From Hyalella azteca (Eukaryota > Arthropoda > Malacostraca > Amphipoda > Hyalellidae): a stretch of DNA of 64,000 nucleotides. The notes below the pieces were generated by a model. It saw only the letters and a program-made list of their open reading frames with translations. It was not told the DNA's origin and did not search any database. The translations under genes were made by a program, and so were the position numbers. The stretch spans positions 62,001 through 126,000 of the forward strand of contig NW_025930752.1 of the NCBI RefSeq assembly GCF_000764305.2, read 5' to 3'. Shown here in pieces: positions 1 through 11,942 of this stretch (the first letter of the stretch is position 1; each line of letters starts with the position of its first letter).

Positions 1-602
1 AACTGTTTAAATGCAGACAAAAACCATAGCCTTCAACATTACTGCCTACACAGAATTTTGCAAGTCATTGAAGCAGGAGGCCCAGGATTTCTAAGATGGC
101 GGACACGATGGCGAGGATAGAAGACAACCATGACCAGAGGCCATGATTGTTTTTATTGTTATATTAAAATTTGGTACACTAGACTGTGAAATTTTCGGCT
201 AAAATGGTTATCAGGCTGCATTGGTCATTTGATATTATCGTATTCAGTTTCTTTGCAGAATAGATATTAGTTATAATAAACACGGTCAGTGTTATCTCTC
301 TTACAAACGTTTAACAGGTATCCGGATATTGGAATATTGTGATAACGAACAATTTTTCACATAAGGCAATACCAGTAGGGGAGATCTCAAAGTCCACTTG
401 TATTCCCTACAATAAACACACCTGAGTTATTGCTCACTTGCAGACAAAAAGGTCCTGATAATTGTTTACTCTAATTTTGGCGCCATGCATCGACGCAAGA
501 TCCTCGATGAAACCATCACTAAACGGCTCGCCATTAAGGGACAATAAATCAGTCGATATTCTCAGGGAGGCTGTGTAGAAGACTGAAATTGTACGAATCA
601 GC
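1..602. other. Non-coding, nothing recognised
   Basis: AT-rich sequence without a supportable exon. An open minus-strand frame at 434-673 runs into the adjacent minisatellite and is not credible as a gene. Confidence 0.5.
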
Positions 603-882
603 TGTGTCCTTTGGCTTGTTCCTGTGTCCTTTGGCTCATGTCCTTTGGTTTGTTCCTGTGTCCTTTGGCTCATGTCCTTTGGCTTGTTCCTGTGTCCTTT
701 GGCTCATGTCCTTTGGCTTGTTCCTGTGTCCTTTGGCTTGTTCCTGTGTCCTTTGGCTCATGTCCTTTGGCTTGTTCCTGTGTCCTTTGGCTCATGTCTT
801 TTGGCTTGTTCCTGTGTCCTTTGGCTCATGTCCTTTGGCTTGTTCCTGTGTCCTTTGGCTCATGTCCTTTGGCTTGTTCCTG
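603..882. repeat. 34-bp minisatellite, about 8 copies
   Basis: Tandem array of a compound unit: tgtcctttggctca followed by tgtcctttggcttgttcctg. A shorter 20-bp form occurs where the ctca half is skipped. The half-units share tgtcctttggct, so the array grew from a shorter ancestor. Three overlapping + frames stay open through it, which is a repeat artefact. At its right edge ggcttgttcc (871-880) is matched by the inverted ggaacaagcc (894-903). Confidence 0.92.
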
Positions 883-939
883 CGCAAATGGCGGGAACAA
901 GCCATGTCAACTGCTTCCTCACAAGAGTATCACAATGAC

Positions 940-958
940 TTCGGCAGTGACTGCCGAA
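940..958. repeat. 19-bp near-perfect palindrome
   Basis: ttcggcagt-g-actgccgaa: two 9-bp arms around one central base, in a moderately GC-rich patch just right of the 34-bp minisatellite. Confidence 0.7.
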
Positions 959-959
959 A

Positions 960-3392
960 AACAGCCCCTGCACCTCGAACAACGAAGAATTTATTCCTTC
1001 ACGGCCTTGCTTAGCGGAAAACGTCGAAAAAGCGGTTTAATACATCTCGAGAAATATATGGTGGAATGTGTCCATTAAGAATTTCAAAATTACGTGCTTA
1101 CAATGGCTTTACCGACATTAATATGATATCACTGTTCTAATGACAAGAATGAGAGTAATAAAATATTTCTCACTGTCAATGTCAAATAAAGTACCAGGCA
1201 GCCGTGAACTGTTTTCCAGCCTAATTACAAGTCACTGTAGAATCAGCTGAATTTGGAATCAGTTATCTGAGAAATTGGATGAGCCGCTATTGCGCAACAA
1301 ATGTATACCTTTTGTTGCTAAATGAGCAGAATATTATTTTCATGGCATTTCTTTGGAAGTTAAAATTATTAATCCTTCTATTAAATCACCTACCAACTAA
1401 AATCTTTCGTAATTTGAGATAATGTTTGGGAAAACCGAGCTTCTAGTACCGATTGATAAGTCAGTCTGAAAAAAATCCGCAAATTGAAGCGCTGTGAATT
1501 CATTCCTGTCACATCGAGCCTTGACATTAGGCTGTTAGTTTCACCAGGGCCGTGCATGGAAGCGTCTAGTTCACGATCGATGACCAGCTTGTTCGAACTG
1601 GCAAAAAATCGCGTCGTGCAACTCATCTGCCAAAATACGACTGTCATGATAGCAATATTGCGGAAAGGTTATGGGCAGTTAGTTGTCAGATTCCTATTAT
1701 TGCTGTGATAACGATGATGAAAATCTTTAAAAAACAGAGGGCTTTGATGCACTGGGTCAATCATAATAAATCTGAATTAGTTAAAAATTTGGAGAAAGAA
1801 AACTACACTGCAAACGCCATGTAAACTGTTGATAAATAGCATTTACACAATTCAATTTATATCATTACTGGGATCTCTATATGGGGTACTTGTATTTGTT
1901 CAAATACGTATATCCTTTTTTCATTTTTCCATGATGATCATCAGAGCAGTTTTTCATTGCTCGAATTTGGCTGTTAAATTCTCGTAAAAATTACAAAATT
2001 TTCCATTTCTAACTATGCAATCGTAATTTTATTGCTTTTAACAACCCCTACCACTGATCTCATGTTTTGGCACTCGAATTTGGCACTGAACCTAATCCAA
2101 GGATAACCATTCGGTGCACACGTTTAATGGACAGCTCGTCTCTGAGTAATGGTTTCCCTCGATGGAGGTATACGCATTTGGAGGAAAACCTCAAACTTTC
2201 CGCATTTCAGTAAAAATTGTAATATTGAAGGCTTTTAGTTAAACTCCCTCCAGATTGTGATGGAATTCAAATCCTTCAGTTAAAATCAGTGCTGGAAGCT
2301 ACTTAATTACGACTCACGATATTGATCCTCGAAACGAGGATGCAGGATAAATTAGTGGTCTATAACGTCATTATCAATGTGCCCTATATTTTTCGGCGAT
2401 CCATTATACTTTGTAATTGCTTCAAATTGATTACATTATACTGAATGCAAATTGCGAATAATTCCATCAATAATTATCGGAAGATAAATAATTAGCTTCC
2501 CTGTATGTATAAGAATCCTTATTAGTACAACAAACTCAAAGAATCTACTTTTGAATTCATATTTTGCTCAAACCTAGAGCTCACAATTTTTCCTAAATCA
2601 GTGGCACTCAAATAATGTCAGGGAACAATCACAATTGTTTTCAATTGTTACAAAGCTCATAATATTTTTGTAAAAATGAGGGCTGCCGCTCAACATGTTT
2701 AAATCAGTATTTAAATTTTAGTAATCTGTTCGTTTCAGTTTCATTGTCATCAAGCCACTATTTGGGAGGTTTTCACACAATCAGCAAGTTACAATCAAAA
2801 TAATCATAGAATGTTTAACGTTCAATTCAATCCGTTTGCAGGTACAAGAAACAGGTTCTACGTGAAAATTCACACTCAACTATTAATCCCAGCGCGAAAC
2901 TTGGATTTTCATTAGACAAAGTTGATCAGTGTTAGACTGCTGAATCAAAATAAATAATAAATTGGATAAAGAAGGGGTTCCAGATATGAAAGGCATTAAT
3001 TTATCTTGTAGCTTGAGTTCAGGTCTGGTAATTTGATGGTTGATAGAAATAGTGACGCAATCTTACCGTAGAAAAATGCTGTGTGATGTTGCACAGGATT
3101 ACTGTATAATGGAAAGGAAATCAGTTAACATTACTGACGGTTCTAATGACCAGGGCAGGAAATCAATGGTATTCAGCAATTATTAAATGATTTTACGCAA
3201 AACCACCGACCTGAGTTTCTATAGCCCAGTGTGATAAACACTATTCGCGAAAAGAATAATTCAAGAAATTAGCGGATATTTAGTAGGAGGGGTTGGAAGT
3301 TCGATGGAAAGATAGAAAAAATATAACTCAGTACTCACTGCATGAAGTGAGTGACAGAGAGCGTGTTTTCTCGTCGGCGAAAACGTGAAGTC
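960..3392. other. Non-coding, nothing recognised
   Basis: AT-rich, with only short chance frames (for example both strands of 1390-1708). No splice-supported exon, RNA gene or mobile element was seen. Confidence 0.5.
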
Positions 3393-3422
3393 ACGGACGG
3401 ACGGACAGACGGACGGACGGAC
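3393..3422. repeat. GACG tetranucleotide microsatellite
   Basis: About seven acgg/gacg units with one interruption (cagacgg). The minus-strand frame across it (RPSVCPSV-type residues) is a repeat artefact. Confidence 0.85.
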
Positions 3423-4234
3423 ATGACGAGCACAATAGCGCCTTTTCTTTACATAAATGATAAAATGCGCTAAATAATTTGAGGTTTTATTTATTTGGAA
3501 ATGAAGAAATAGAATTGATATTAAATTTGAACAAGTGACATTCGCGAGCACGGTAAGGGGTTGCCGCGCTAGATGTGTGAAAACTGTAATCGATTTAAAT
3601 AATAAATCTTGACAAATGACAAGACATTAAATTGGCAAGTTAAGATTTGAATTGGCATTTTAAACTACGTTGAAATTTTAATCCTAAAACCATCTCCAAC
3701 TTCCCACAGATATAGAAATTTCTTAGAAAATGCGTAAAAAACTTAGTAAAAGGAAGTGTAAACGCCAGTCATTCTAAAAAAATATACGGGAAAAAGATAA
3801 TAGCAAGTTAGAGTCTTTAGAGATACTTAATTGACTTCAGTGCACTGAACAGTTGCCGCGTTGTAGATGTTCCATCGAAATCTAAGCAGATGCTTAATGT
3901 TACTCAAATGGTGAATCATTTCATTAACTTTCACCAAATCGCAAACACTAAATAAGAAATCGCTGAGACTTGACCTAATAACGTGCCTAGAGGCACACTT
4001 TTTAACCCCTACTCTCACTGATTCTAGTCCCCGGACTTACAAAATACACTTATTCTACAAGTGAAATCAGAAACATGGAATAAATGAAGACAACCTTGAA
4101 CTTATGTAAAAATTAATGGTGAGGAATATAGAATTTCTCACTGATCATCATCGAGTATCGTGTAGGCATTGTAACTTCCGTGAAATCGTATCGTATAAAA
4201 GTATCGTATAATTGTAGCGGATGCTAAACTTCCT

Positions 4235-4380
4235 GGGCCTATACTTTAAAAAAAAGTTAAGAGATCGTAAGTTCTTCAGCCAATCGTTGACGGCCTTTCA
4301 AGCAAAATCCACCAATCATAGACAAGAAAATAGAGCGTAAGTACTTACGTTCACTTAGCGAGTTTTGAAAGTATGGCCCC
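4235..4380. mobile_element. Small inverted-repeat element (MITE-like), copy 1
   Basis: A 146-bp element closely matching the copy at 11786-11939. Left end gggcctatactttaaaa, right end ttttgaaagtatggcccc, i.e. imperfect terminal inverted repeats. The shared interior includes agatcgtaagttc, tcaagcaaaatccaccaatc and a gtaagtacttac palindrome. There is no coding capacity. The target-site duplication is not clear, so the superfamily is unknown. This copy is the more diverged of the two at its left end. Confidence 0.75.
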
Positions 4381-5460
4381 CGACATGTAAATTATAATTG
4401 TCATCCACGACGTGATGTGGAACAAAGAGACATAAGGAGACCAATATATTCTGATCAGAACCTATACCACATTTTCTTAATGCGTTATTAGAAACCGAAT
4501 GAAGGTGGTTCGAGTGGAAATAACTTAAATAAATAACTTAATTTAACTGATCTTATGCAAATTAATATTTTCATGGATGCGCATAGATATGAAAACAGAT
4601 TAAAAACCATGAATTTTAAAAAAAACATCTAGAGACGAATTAACGCAATAATTATTTATATAGTTCAGAGATGAATCAGTTAAATATAACGCTTCCGATA
4701 TACCTGCAAAGTTTTCAAGTTTTTCACAGGTTAAATATGTTTTAAATGGTGGGGGAAGTGTTGATGAAATAGCAGTTGTTTACAAAAGATAATTTTTTGC
4801 AAGTTTCATTAGGAAGTGTTTGTGTGTATCCTATATACAAGCTAATTAACATTGGCATATGAATTCTAAACAACCTGGTAACACAAATTTTAATTACTTG
4901 GCTCAGAGATACAGTACCTTGAAACACATTAGAAATCGAGTATAAGACATTTCTATTTATTTTGTAATGCTTGGTTGAAAGCTCGTAGAGGAGATTTCCG
5001 AAAAATGTGGATAAAGTTATTTTCCAGCGAAAAATGTTTGAAGAAGTCTTTTATTTAATTTAAATCATTTTCACTTGAATCCGAATCCAGATGTACGAAC
5101 AAAACATAATTATGTTAAAAAATATTGCAGGGTGATTTTCTTTCAACGATTATCATTCTTTACATAGTTAAGTATGACTAACAGAATGCACTTGTTCCAG
5201 AGCCAAAATGTGTTAAGCTGATAGGTAAGCACGGAATAAAACATGAACATAATAGATATTCACCAGAGGTGAGTTCCTTATTTAGCACCCAGACGTAGAA
5301 AAACTTCACGTCAGTAAAAGCAATTTCACGCTGATCTCTATTCTGGACGAGATGGCAAACACGCCACTGTATTAAAATATTATCAGTATCTTAGTACGCC
5401 CAGCCCCTTTTTTTCATATCATTTAATGATCGAAGTGCGTATACTGTAAAAGGTCTGAGG
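4381..5460. other. Non-coding upstream of the glycine-rich gene
   Basis: AT-rich and featureless up to about 5460, where GC content rises through the proximal promoter region (5460-5650). No exon was seen. Confidence 0.45.
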
Positions 5461-5634
5461 GTACAAGCTAGGGTGGGGAGCGAAACCTGAGTTGCTAAGT
5501 CATCACGGAGGTAAACGCGCTTTCTACGCCTGACATAGTTTCTCGGGACCCTAAGAAGTTTGAGGGCGATAATGGAACCCTAGCTCATAGAGGGCAGGGC
5601 GAACGGGGTGAGTTCCTAACTGCAGAGAGCTCGT

Positions 5635-5690
5635 TGACCTTGGGCGCTTTCGTATAAAAGATTCCCGTAAGCGAACACAAGCATCATCTG
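5635..5690 (+). promoter_or_regulatory. TATA promoter of the glycine-rich protein gene
   Basis: A perfect TATA box (tataaaa, 5653-5659) lies about 70 bp upstream of the start codon. About 25-30 bp downstream of it, catcatctg (5682-5690) is a plausible initiator, giving a 5' leader of roughly 40 nt. Immediately upstream, 5635-5643 reads tgaccttgg; its complement ccaaggtca fits the FTZ-F1-type nuclear-receptor consensus YCAAGGYCR. Such sites are known in moult-timed insect cuticle genes, so this is a reasonable but untested regulator. The promoter call rests on the position of the TATA box relative to a good gene model. Confidence 0.75.
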
Positions 5691-5723
5691 ATCTGTTGCT
5701 TCTGCTGTAGCAACTTCTTCAAA

Positions 5724-7077
5724 ATGAACTCTGTAAGCTTGCATTCAAAGCCTCATGATAGGGACAAATAAATTAAGCCCCATGTACGATGCGGTCGTAC
5801 TTTTTTCGATTTGTTATAAACTGCAAACACAAAGCAATCATTCAGGAGTTTGGGATTTCCTAAAATATCAGAATTTTCGAAAATTCTTCGAATCATATTA
5901 ATTGTTCCTTCTTACTAGTTACAATACAATGAAAAAATACTGAAACTCCTGCTGATGAGTACCTGGGAAAACAATTAATTGAAATAATATTCAGTGGGTA
6001 TTTTTGAACAGCAGTGCATTTCTCAAAGAAAATTTTCAGCAATTTACAAATTTTAGTCTGATGTTATTTGAAAATGTTTCATATTTTTCAGAATATTTTT
6101 CGAGCTGGAATTTTAGTGAGCTCTCATATGTCCTATGCACGAGGCATTGGATGTAAAAAGATATTTTGGGTATTTTTGAACGATTTCGTAGTAAATTGAA
6201 AATTGTTGTCCCCTAGATCACCCTCACCATTTTCGCCGGGCTCATCGCCCTCAGTGCCGCTCGTCCCCACCGCTGGGAAAGCGGAATCGGCGGCGGCCTC
6301 GGCGGCGGCCTTGGTTCCTTCCGCGGTGGTTTCAGCAATGTCGGTTTTGGCGGTGGTGCCATCGGCTCAGGTTTCGGCGGCGGTCTCGCTGGAGTCGGCG
6401 TGACCTCCGAGTCGGTCTCTGGCCGCGTGGTGCATCCCAGCATCACCACCGGGGTGCAGCTCGTGTCCAAGCCTTTCCCAGTCCAAGTCCCCGTCAAAGT
6501 CCCCATCGTGAAGCACATCCCCGTTCCCAAGACCATCAAGACTGTCAAGACCGTCAAGGTTCCCTTCCAGGTGGTCAGGACAGTCCCCGTGCCAGTCGTT
6601 AGGACCATTCAGGTCCCAGTACAAATCCCTGTTAGAGTTGGAGGTGGATTCGGAGGAGTTGGAGGTGGATTCGGTGGAGTCGGAGGTGGACTTGGTGGAG
6701 TCGGAGGAGGATTCGGTGGAATCGGAGGTGGACTTGGTGGAGTCGGAGGAGGATTCGGTGGAGTCGGAGGTGGACTTGGTGGAGTCGGAGGTGGACTTGG
6801 TGGAGTCGGAGGTGGACTTGGTGGAGTCGGAGGAGGATTCGGTGGAGTCGGAGGTGGACTTGGTGGAGTCGGAGGTGGATTCGGTGGAGTCGGAGGCGGA
6901 CTTGGTGGAATCGGAGGTGGACTTGGTGGAGTCGGAGGAGGATTCGGTGGAGTTGGTGGTGGAGTCAGTCGAATCGGTGGTGGAGTTGGCGGAGTCGGTG
7001 GTGGATTCAGCGGAAGCAGCGGTGAAATCGGCGGTGGATTCGGGGGAGACTTCGATGGCGACTCTGATGAGAAGTAA
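5724..7077 (+). CDS. Secreted glycine-rich structural (cuticle-like) protein, two exons
   Basis: Join 5724-5732 and 6217-7077, with a 484-bp phase-0 intron (donor gtaagc at 5733, acceptor cccctag ending at 6216). The product has 289 residues. Residues 1-18 form a signal peptide (MNS from exon 1, then a hydrophobic stretch ending LSAA), so the protein should be secreted. Residues 24-65 are Gly/Phe/Ser-rich. Residues about 87-144 are rich in Val, Pro and Lys with repeated PV/VP pairs (FPVQVPVKVP, VPVPVVRTIQ). Residues 145-275 are about 19 heptads of the type GGVGGGF or GGVGGGL. The C-terminal tail is acidic (DFDGDSDEK). No chitin-binding Rebers-Riddiford motif and no cysteine is visible. Gly-rich plus VP-rich secreted proteins are usual in arthropod cuticle and other extracellular coatings; silk, eggshell or salivary-sheath roles cannot be excluded. 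The start is set by the TATA box, the Kozak-like aaaATG and the signal peptide that forms only after splicing. The + strand frame shifted by one base and the antisense frame are also open, but only because of the repeat. Confidence 0.88.
5733..6216 (+). other. Intron 1 of the glycine-rich protein gene
   Basis: AT-rich intron with a consensus donor (gtaagc) and a pyrimidine-preceded acceptor (ttgtcccctag). It separates codon 3 from codon 4 in phase 0. No open frame or repeat of note lies inside. Confidence 0.8.
6634..7044 (+). repeat. 21-bp coding repeat for Gly heptads
   Basis: Near-perfect tandem repeat of a 21-bp unit (gga gtc gga ggt gga ctt ggt and ttc variants) within exon 2, about 19 units. 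Units are very uniform from 6660 to 6950, and the last four, toward the 3' end, are more diverged. Codons here are mostly GGA/GGT, whereas the unique part of exon 2 prefers C- or G-ending codons, which suggests recent expansion by slippage or unequal exchange. Confidence 0.9.
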
Positions 7078-7400
7078 ACCCTGAAACTATTTCTCTATAA
7101 CTTGTCGAACCGAACGAATTACCTAGTCATGATGACTAAGGATCATAATTTAAATTATTTAAGAGGCTTTGTTGCATGTTCATGTAGGCCTCTTACAAAT
7201 ACAAGCCTTTGTCACTATACTATGCCTTTTATTGCAATTCCTTTCCTACTATCAATTTTAGATTTTTTCATTTATTTTTTTATATCGAGATAAAATTTCA
7301 AATATTTAGACTACCCGCTATTCAGTGGGAGCAAGTAGCTGCTTGTCCTCAAATATAACAAAGTTTATTACTGTTCACAAAACTCATCAAACCACGAGGG
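7078..7400 (+). other. 3' flank / likely 3' UTR of the glycine-rich gene
   Basis: AT-rich sequence after the TAA stop. No canonical AATAAA is present in the first 300 bp; weaker variants are gataaa near 7290 and aatata near 7352. The true poly(A) site cannot be set from sequence alone. Confidence 0.35.
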
Positions 7401-10300
7401 TATATGAAGATCTATGCGATGCAAATTATTTATTTACTCAAGTAAAAGTCCGCAGATTATGCATAAAATTAAAGTAAATAATCCATGTGACATGCAATGC
7501 ATGATCGATGAGTGTTATTCAAACTTGAATGTTGGGTCTACAGTTGAGCTGGCTCGACTGTATAAGCAAACTTATGCATTCCATCTAGCTTATCTGGAAT
7601 GAAATGATCAACTGATGCATTCCCGAGGTAGAAATATCATCGGTAACGCCAGTACAAATGGTTGCTTTACTTAAAATGCACGGTAGCATTGCGAATGTGA
7701 GGTTTACAATTCTTAAACCTACTAATTATATTCTTAAAACGGGAGAAGTAAGAATTTCGGAATAAGAATGATGTCCGATAAATGGGTATAATACAAATTC
7801 TAGAACATTTGGCGTTGTGAAAATGCTTTCCAGTATCTATCTGCAGAATATTTTCGATTATGAACATATAATCTCAAAATCAGAAGAACTTAAACTCATA
7901 TATATTAAGATTCCGTCCTTAAAAATTTCACAGCATCAAATAATAAAAACCCAAGTTTAAGCGAGTTTTTTTTACAATCCAAGTAAACGCTTTTAAGTTA
8001 TAGGAATCATCGATAGCATTTTAGTCTCACTTGAATGGCTTTAACATTTCACAGTTCACTCTTTATATTTTAAGTTAAATTATAAATTCCACGAACCTTG
8101 CTCAACAATTACAATATTTCTTATTTTATCTGATCTGCCAATTACCGAACCCCAGGAATGACTAAAAAGCGTTCTTCGTAAAGCTCTAGTCAGAAAATTG
8201 CTGGTCAAAGGAATTTCTTTCCTTCTCTAACCCTTTCGCTTGAGAATGAATGACTTCTTTCTCCATAACTTTATTTCTACAGTAATATTCATTGTTAGAG
8301 TAATATATTGAGTTTCCATCAAGCTCCATTTATCATGCATATAATAGTAATATATCTAAATACAATTTTTTTAATGAAAAATCGTTCAAGAAAAAACAAA
8401 GGTTGTAGGAAGAACCGCTAATACATTACTAATGGAATTCGAGCATTGTTTCTTCGTAGGCATTAAAAATTAATCATGCAAAATAAAAAGATGTGAAAAA
8501 CGAATAATTTTAACATTTTATTACACTTTATACAATGATTTTCTGTTAGTAACTCATGAATGCATATCTTGATCTTGCTCTCACAAATTCGTTTAAAAAG
8601 GCATGGAAAATAGTTAAAAATGAAGAGGAAACAGCAAAAAATTGAACTTTAATTATGATGCATTTAACGATATTAGAGTTATGAACTTAATTAAAAATTT
8701 ACTTTACATTGATAATTTTCCCGGTGGGTTAATATTACCGCGTTTAAATGATAAACTCGATTAAGATTTAAGAGGAAATTTGCGGTATTTGTGCATGGGT
8801 TATTAATGAGAGTAAGCAGCCAGCTTTCTCATGCTTGATCAATTCCAGCTACGTGGTTTGAATACTGAAATCGTGATTGAAAATGGCGAAAAGTTTTACC
8901 TGTCAAGTAGGTTATCGCTAATTTATATCGGATTTATCGGAGACGCTAATAGTAGGTTATCGCTAATTTATATGGCCCTTGCCATAAAAACACCTCGACC
9001 TCAATAAATAACTGAACTAATTTTAATTCGAATAAGATATCTTCTATTCTCTAATTGACATGTGCGGGAACCAATCTAGTGCTCTCATATAAAGCACTTT
9101 TGGCCACTTTTTTTTTCCATTGATACTCAAAGGCCGCAGCTGAAGGTAAGAGCAGGGTTAAAAATATTGAAAAAATTTTATCAATCAACGGAAGCTGTTG
9201 CTTCGATAAGTGCATCCTCGAACATTTCATCTGTATATTTTCATTTACACCAAAACAAGCCAGATATTAACTAAAGAAAGTGACATGTATGTGGCAAATT
9301 TTTTTTCCATTTCAAACGTAATTTTTTGTCGACATATCAATTTGGTGCAATTAAATTACACCAGTAGTTCATCTCTGGTAGCCATGAAAATGGGCAGTAA
9401 ATAAAAAACTTATTTAATTGAATATCGTCGACCAGACTGCATTTTTTTTTATTTTTACTAACTTGCTATTACAATTCCGGAAATCTCAAACAACAAGATG
9501 GTCGAAATATCAGTGGCCAAATCACCATACGATTATTGTCGATCGTCACGGATTTGTCTGCTATTATCCGGTAATATTTTTCAAAGTTCCGCTAACTTCC
9601 CTTCTGGCATAAAAACCCGTTCTGAGAGATCATGGAGAGTTGATCAAGTTCAGGGCAATAGTGACATTGACCTCAAATCGGTAGCAGTTCTGTATAAAAA
9701 CTGGGTTTGATTTCCAGGCGCAGGCTCGCCTATGTTTTTCTGTTAATTAAACTAAATCATCACACATAAATGATCAGCTCGGGCAGTTTACCAGATTACC
9801 TCGAAATGAAACTCTTTCTAGATTAGGCGGCTGAATAATGCAATTTTTTTATTTCATTCTCAATGAAATAGGGTACAAGTAAGAATTTATGTATCGCGGA
9901 AGAGGGACGTGGTTTTCCGTTTTCTTGACAGTTTTGCCTGAGGGCGTTGGTCTCGAAACAATTAACCTTGTTTTTGACAACGCAACATATATTTTATGAA
10001 GGGCTTCATAACGGCACAAAAAAATACTTCATACTTATTTTGTTTTCAAACAACTGCTTATTCCTGTGGTTTGGGCAGCTCTTGCAAAGTTAATTAATTA
10101 AGTTGTCTCGCTTACTTCTGTTTTTATAATTTTTAATTAGTCAATCTCTAAAAGTAAGTTTGCAAAAAAAGCACAATAAGTTGTTGACATGATGGCAACA
10201 AATGCACCAATTAGTCAATATAACTTTCGCTTACCCTGAGTAGAACGTTAATGTCGGTTTAAAAAAACGCATGCAGGCGTGGCTAATGCAAAAATATTTG
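7401..10300. other. Non-coding intergenic, one short duplication
   Basis: No gene supported. A 23-bp sequence beginning agtaggttatcgctaa is present at 8906-8928 and again, identically, at 8951-8973 (period 45). A TATA-like tataaaaa near 9692 is followed by no open exon. Confidence 0.5.
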
Positions 10301-10450
10301 CAGCGATGTTAGTCTCACTACAGCGATGTTAGTCTCACTACAGCGATGTTAGTCTCACTGCAGTGATGTTAGTCTCACTGCAACGATGTTAGTCTCATTA
10401 CAGCGATGTTAGTCTCACTGCAGTGATGTTAGTCTCACTGCAGCGATGTT
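10301..10450. repeat. 20-bp minisatellite, 7.5 copies
   Basis: Unit cagcgatgttagtctcacta, repeated seven times with single-base variants (cagt/caac, actg/atta) and ending in a partial cagcgatgtt. The unit length is not a multiple of three and no open frame runs through it. Confidence 0.95.
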
Positions 10451-11782
10451 CCGTTGCGCTATTCGCCAAATTTCATTCGTTGCTGCTAATCAAGTTCGAA
10501 TGGCCTGAATCTAAGCCTACAAAAAAGAGTTGCGCTATCATGCGACCAGATGTGATGAGCGTATAACATTCATCAGTGCGCAAATGTTGTAAAAAATATT
10601 CATTATTATTCTTTTCTCTTCTCTTGAAATGAAGCGAGGACAATACTCGGGGAGAGTTGATATTCATTACTCGTATATGATGAATTTGCCCCTGGAAAAA
10701 TGGAATAATCTTATGCAATGCAAATCCAACATGTCGAACGACATTTTCTCAATAACACTTGCTTCAGAAGTACATGAGTACTTAACCTAAATTAAATGCA
10801 TTGAACTAAATGAAGTTTTATAAGATTTGACACTATCTAGAATTTTCATCATAGGAGATAAAAATATATTGGTAATGTTGTTTTTATGATATAAAATTAT
10901 TTTCAGTACTAAATATGCGGAAGCAAAATGTTTAATGTAAAATAATTTGTACGGCTGGGGTAGACATGAGTAAAGAGATTACCATATGCAATTTAAAACG
11001 CAGAAACCCGACGATGAATTATCTACCGTATAGTTGCTTCTAGCAATTATAATATATGGAAATAGTTTTATTTTAATTAATCAAGTGAAAAACTAAAAGT
11101 AATCAAACGAGCAGGCTAGTATAACTAGTGAAACTTATCAGCAGACTTGTGTAAATATTTTCGATTTGGTAGCGGGAAAGTCTTTGTTCCACGTTTGTTG
11201 TGCCTCGATTTTGTATCTGAATATGAGAGTAATCCGGCAAAATCCAATAAATGCATTATTAATATTTTTTTGCTTTGTTGAATATTGAAGCTCATTCAAA
11301 ATATGTTATTTTTGTTAGTATTATTATAACTGAATTGGTCCACTGAAAAGAATTTTTTTCCAAAATTCAACATTGGCTCCTTTCATATTCCATATTACCC
11401 GTGGCTGTTGGAAATAAAGTTTAATGCTTTAGGTAATTGTGTTGGTGGGAGCTATTATACGCCGGTTTTACGACTGTCGGCGTGACTGGCCACGGCCGTT
11501 TATGGAGTCGTAGTGGAGGGATGGAACCTTTAACGGCCTTAAATCTAGTGACGACTTTGCAACTACCGAATCGATTTCCAGAACCGTAATAAAACTGTGG
11601 AATGGACGAAGCTTATACTCTGTGGTGGACGGTGGTGGATAAGTGATGCAATGACTTCAATTTTAGAATTGGAACATAAAGTTTAATTGAACCAATTTAG
11701 TATTATTTACTTCAGATCTTCGGACATCATTGGACCACCAATGTGATGATCACATTTCCAGAATATACATCTTTCCGGAAGA
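10451..11782. other. Non-coding, nothing recognised
   Basis: AT-rich, with a slightly GC-richer patch at 11455-11640. No exon or element boundary was supported. Confidence 0.45.
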
Positions 11783-11942
11783 CCAGGGGCCATACTTTCA
11801 AAAAAAGTTAAGAGATCGTAAGTTCATCAGCCAATCATTGACGTCCTTTCAAGCAAAATCCACCAATCATAGACAATCATAGTGGGTAAGTACTTACGTT
11901 CACTTAGCCAGTTTTGAAAGTATGGCCCCTGGATACGTCAAA
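11783..11942. mobile_element. Small inverted-repeat element (MITE-like), copy 2
   Basis: Better preserved copy of the 4.2-kb element. The terminal inverted repeats are perfect over 20 bp or more: ccaggggccatactttcaaa at the left and its complement tttgaaagtatggcccctgg at the right. The interior is about 120 bp, shares long runs with copy 1 and has no coding capacity. The outermost cca/tgg may be target rather than element sequence, because copy 1 does not share them. No transposase family can be assigned without the autonomous partner. Confidence 0.82.

Noticed and set aside
589..1078. Three overlapping + frames of 104-155 codons (Leu/Cys/Phe-rich)
   Set aside because: Created by the 34-bp minisatellite; the frames rotate between units.
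3261..3551. 96-codon minus frame (RPSVCPSV region)
   Set aside because: Its most striking part is translated from the GACG microsatellite; no domain.
6213..7084. Antisense and shifted frames (Val/Glu/Ser-rich or Thr/Gly-rich) over the glycine-rich gene
   Set aside because: Shadows of the 21-bp coding repeat; no signal peptide, splice model or promoter of their own.
9685..9720. TATA box (tataaaaa) near 9692
   Set aside because: No downstream exon, signal peptide or splice site; such motifs are common in AT-rich DNA.
10301..10450. CRISPR-like array
   Set aside because: The 20-bp units abut directly with no unique spacers, and the sequence is eukaryotic; it is a minisatellite. The same applies to the other arrays.
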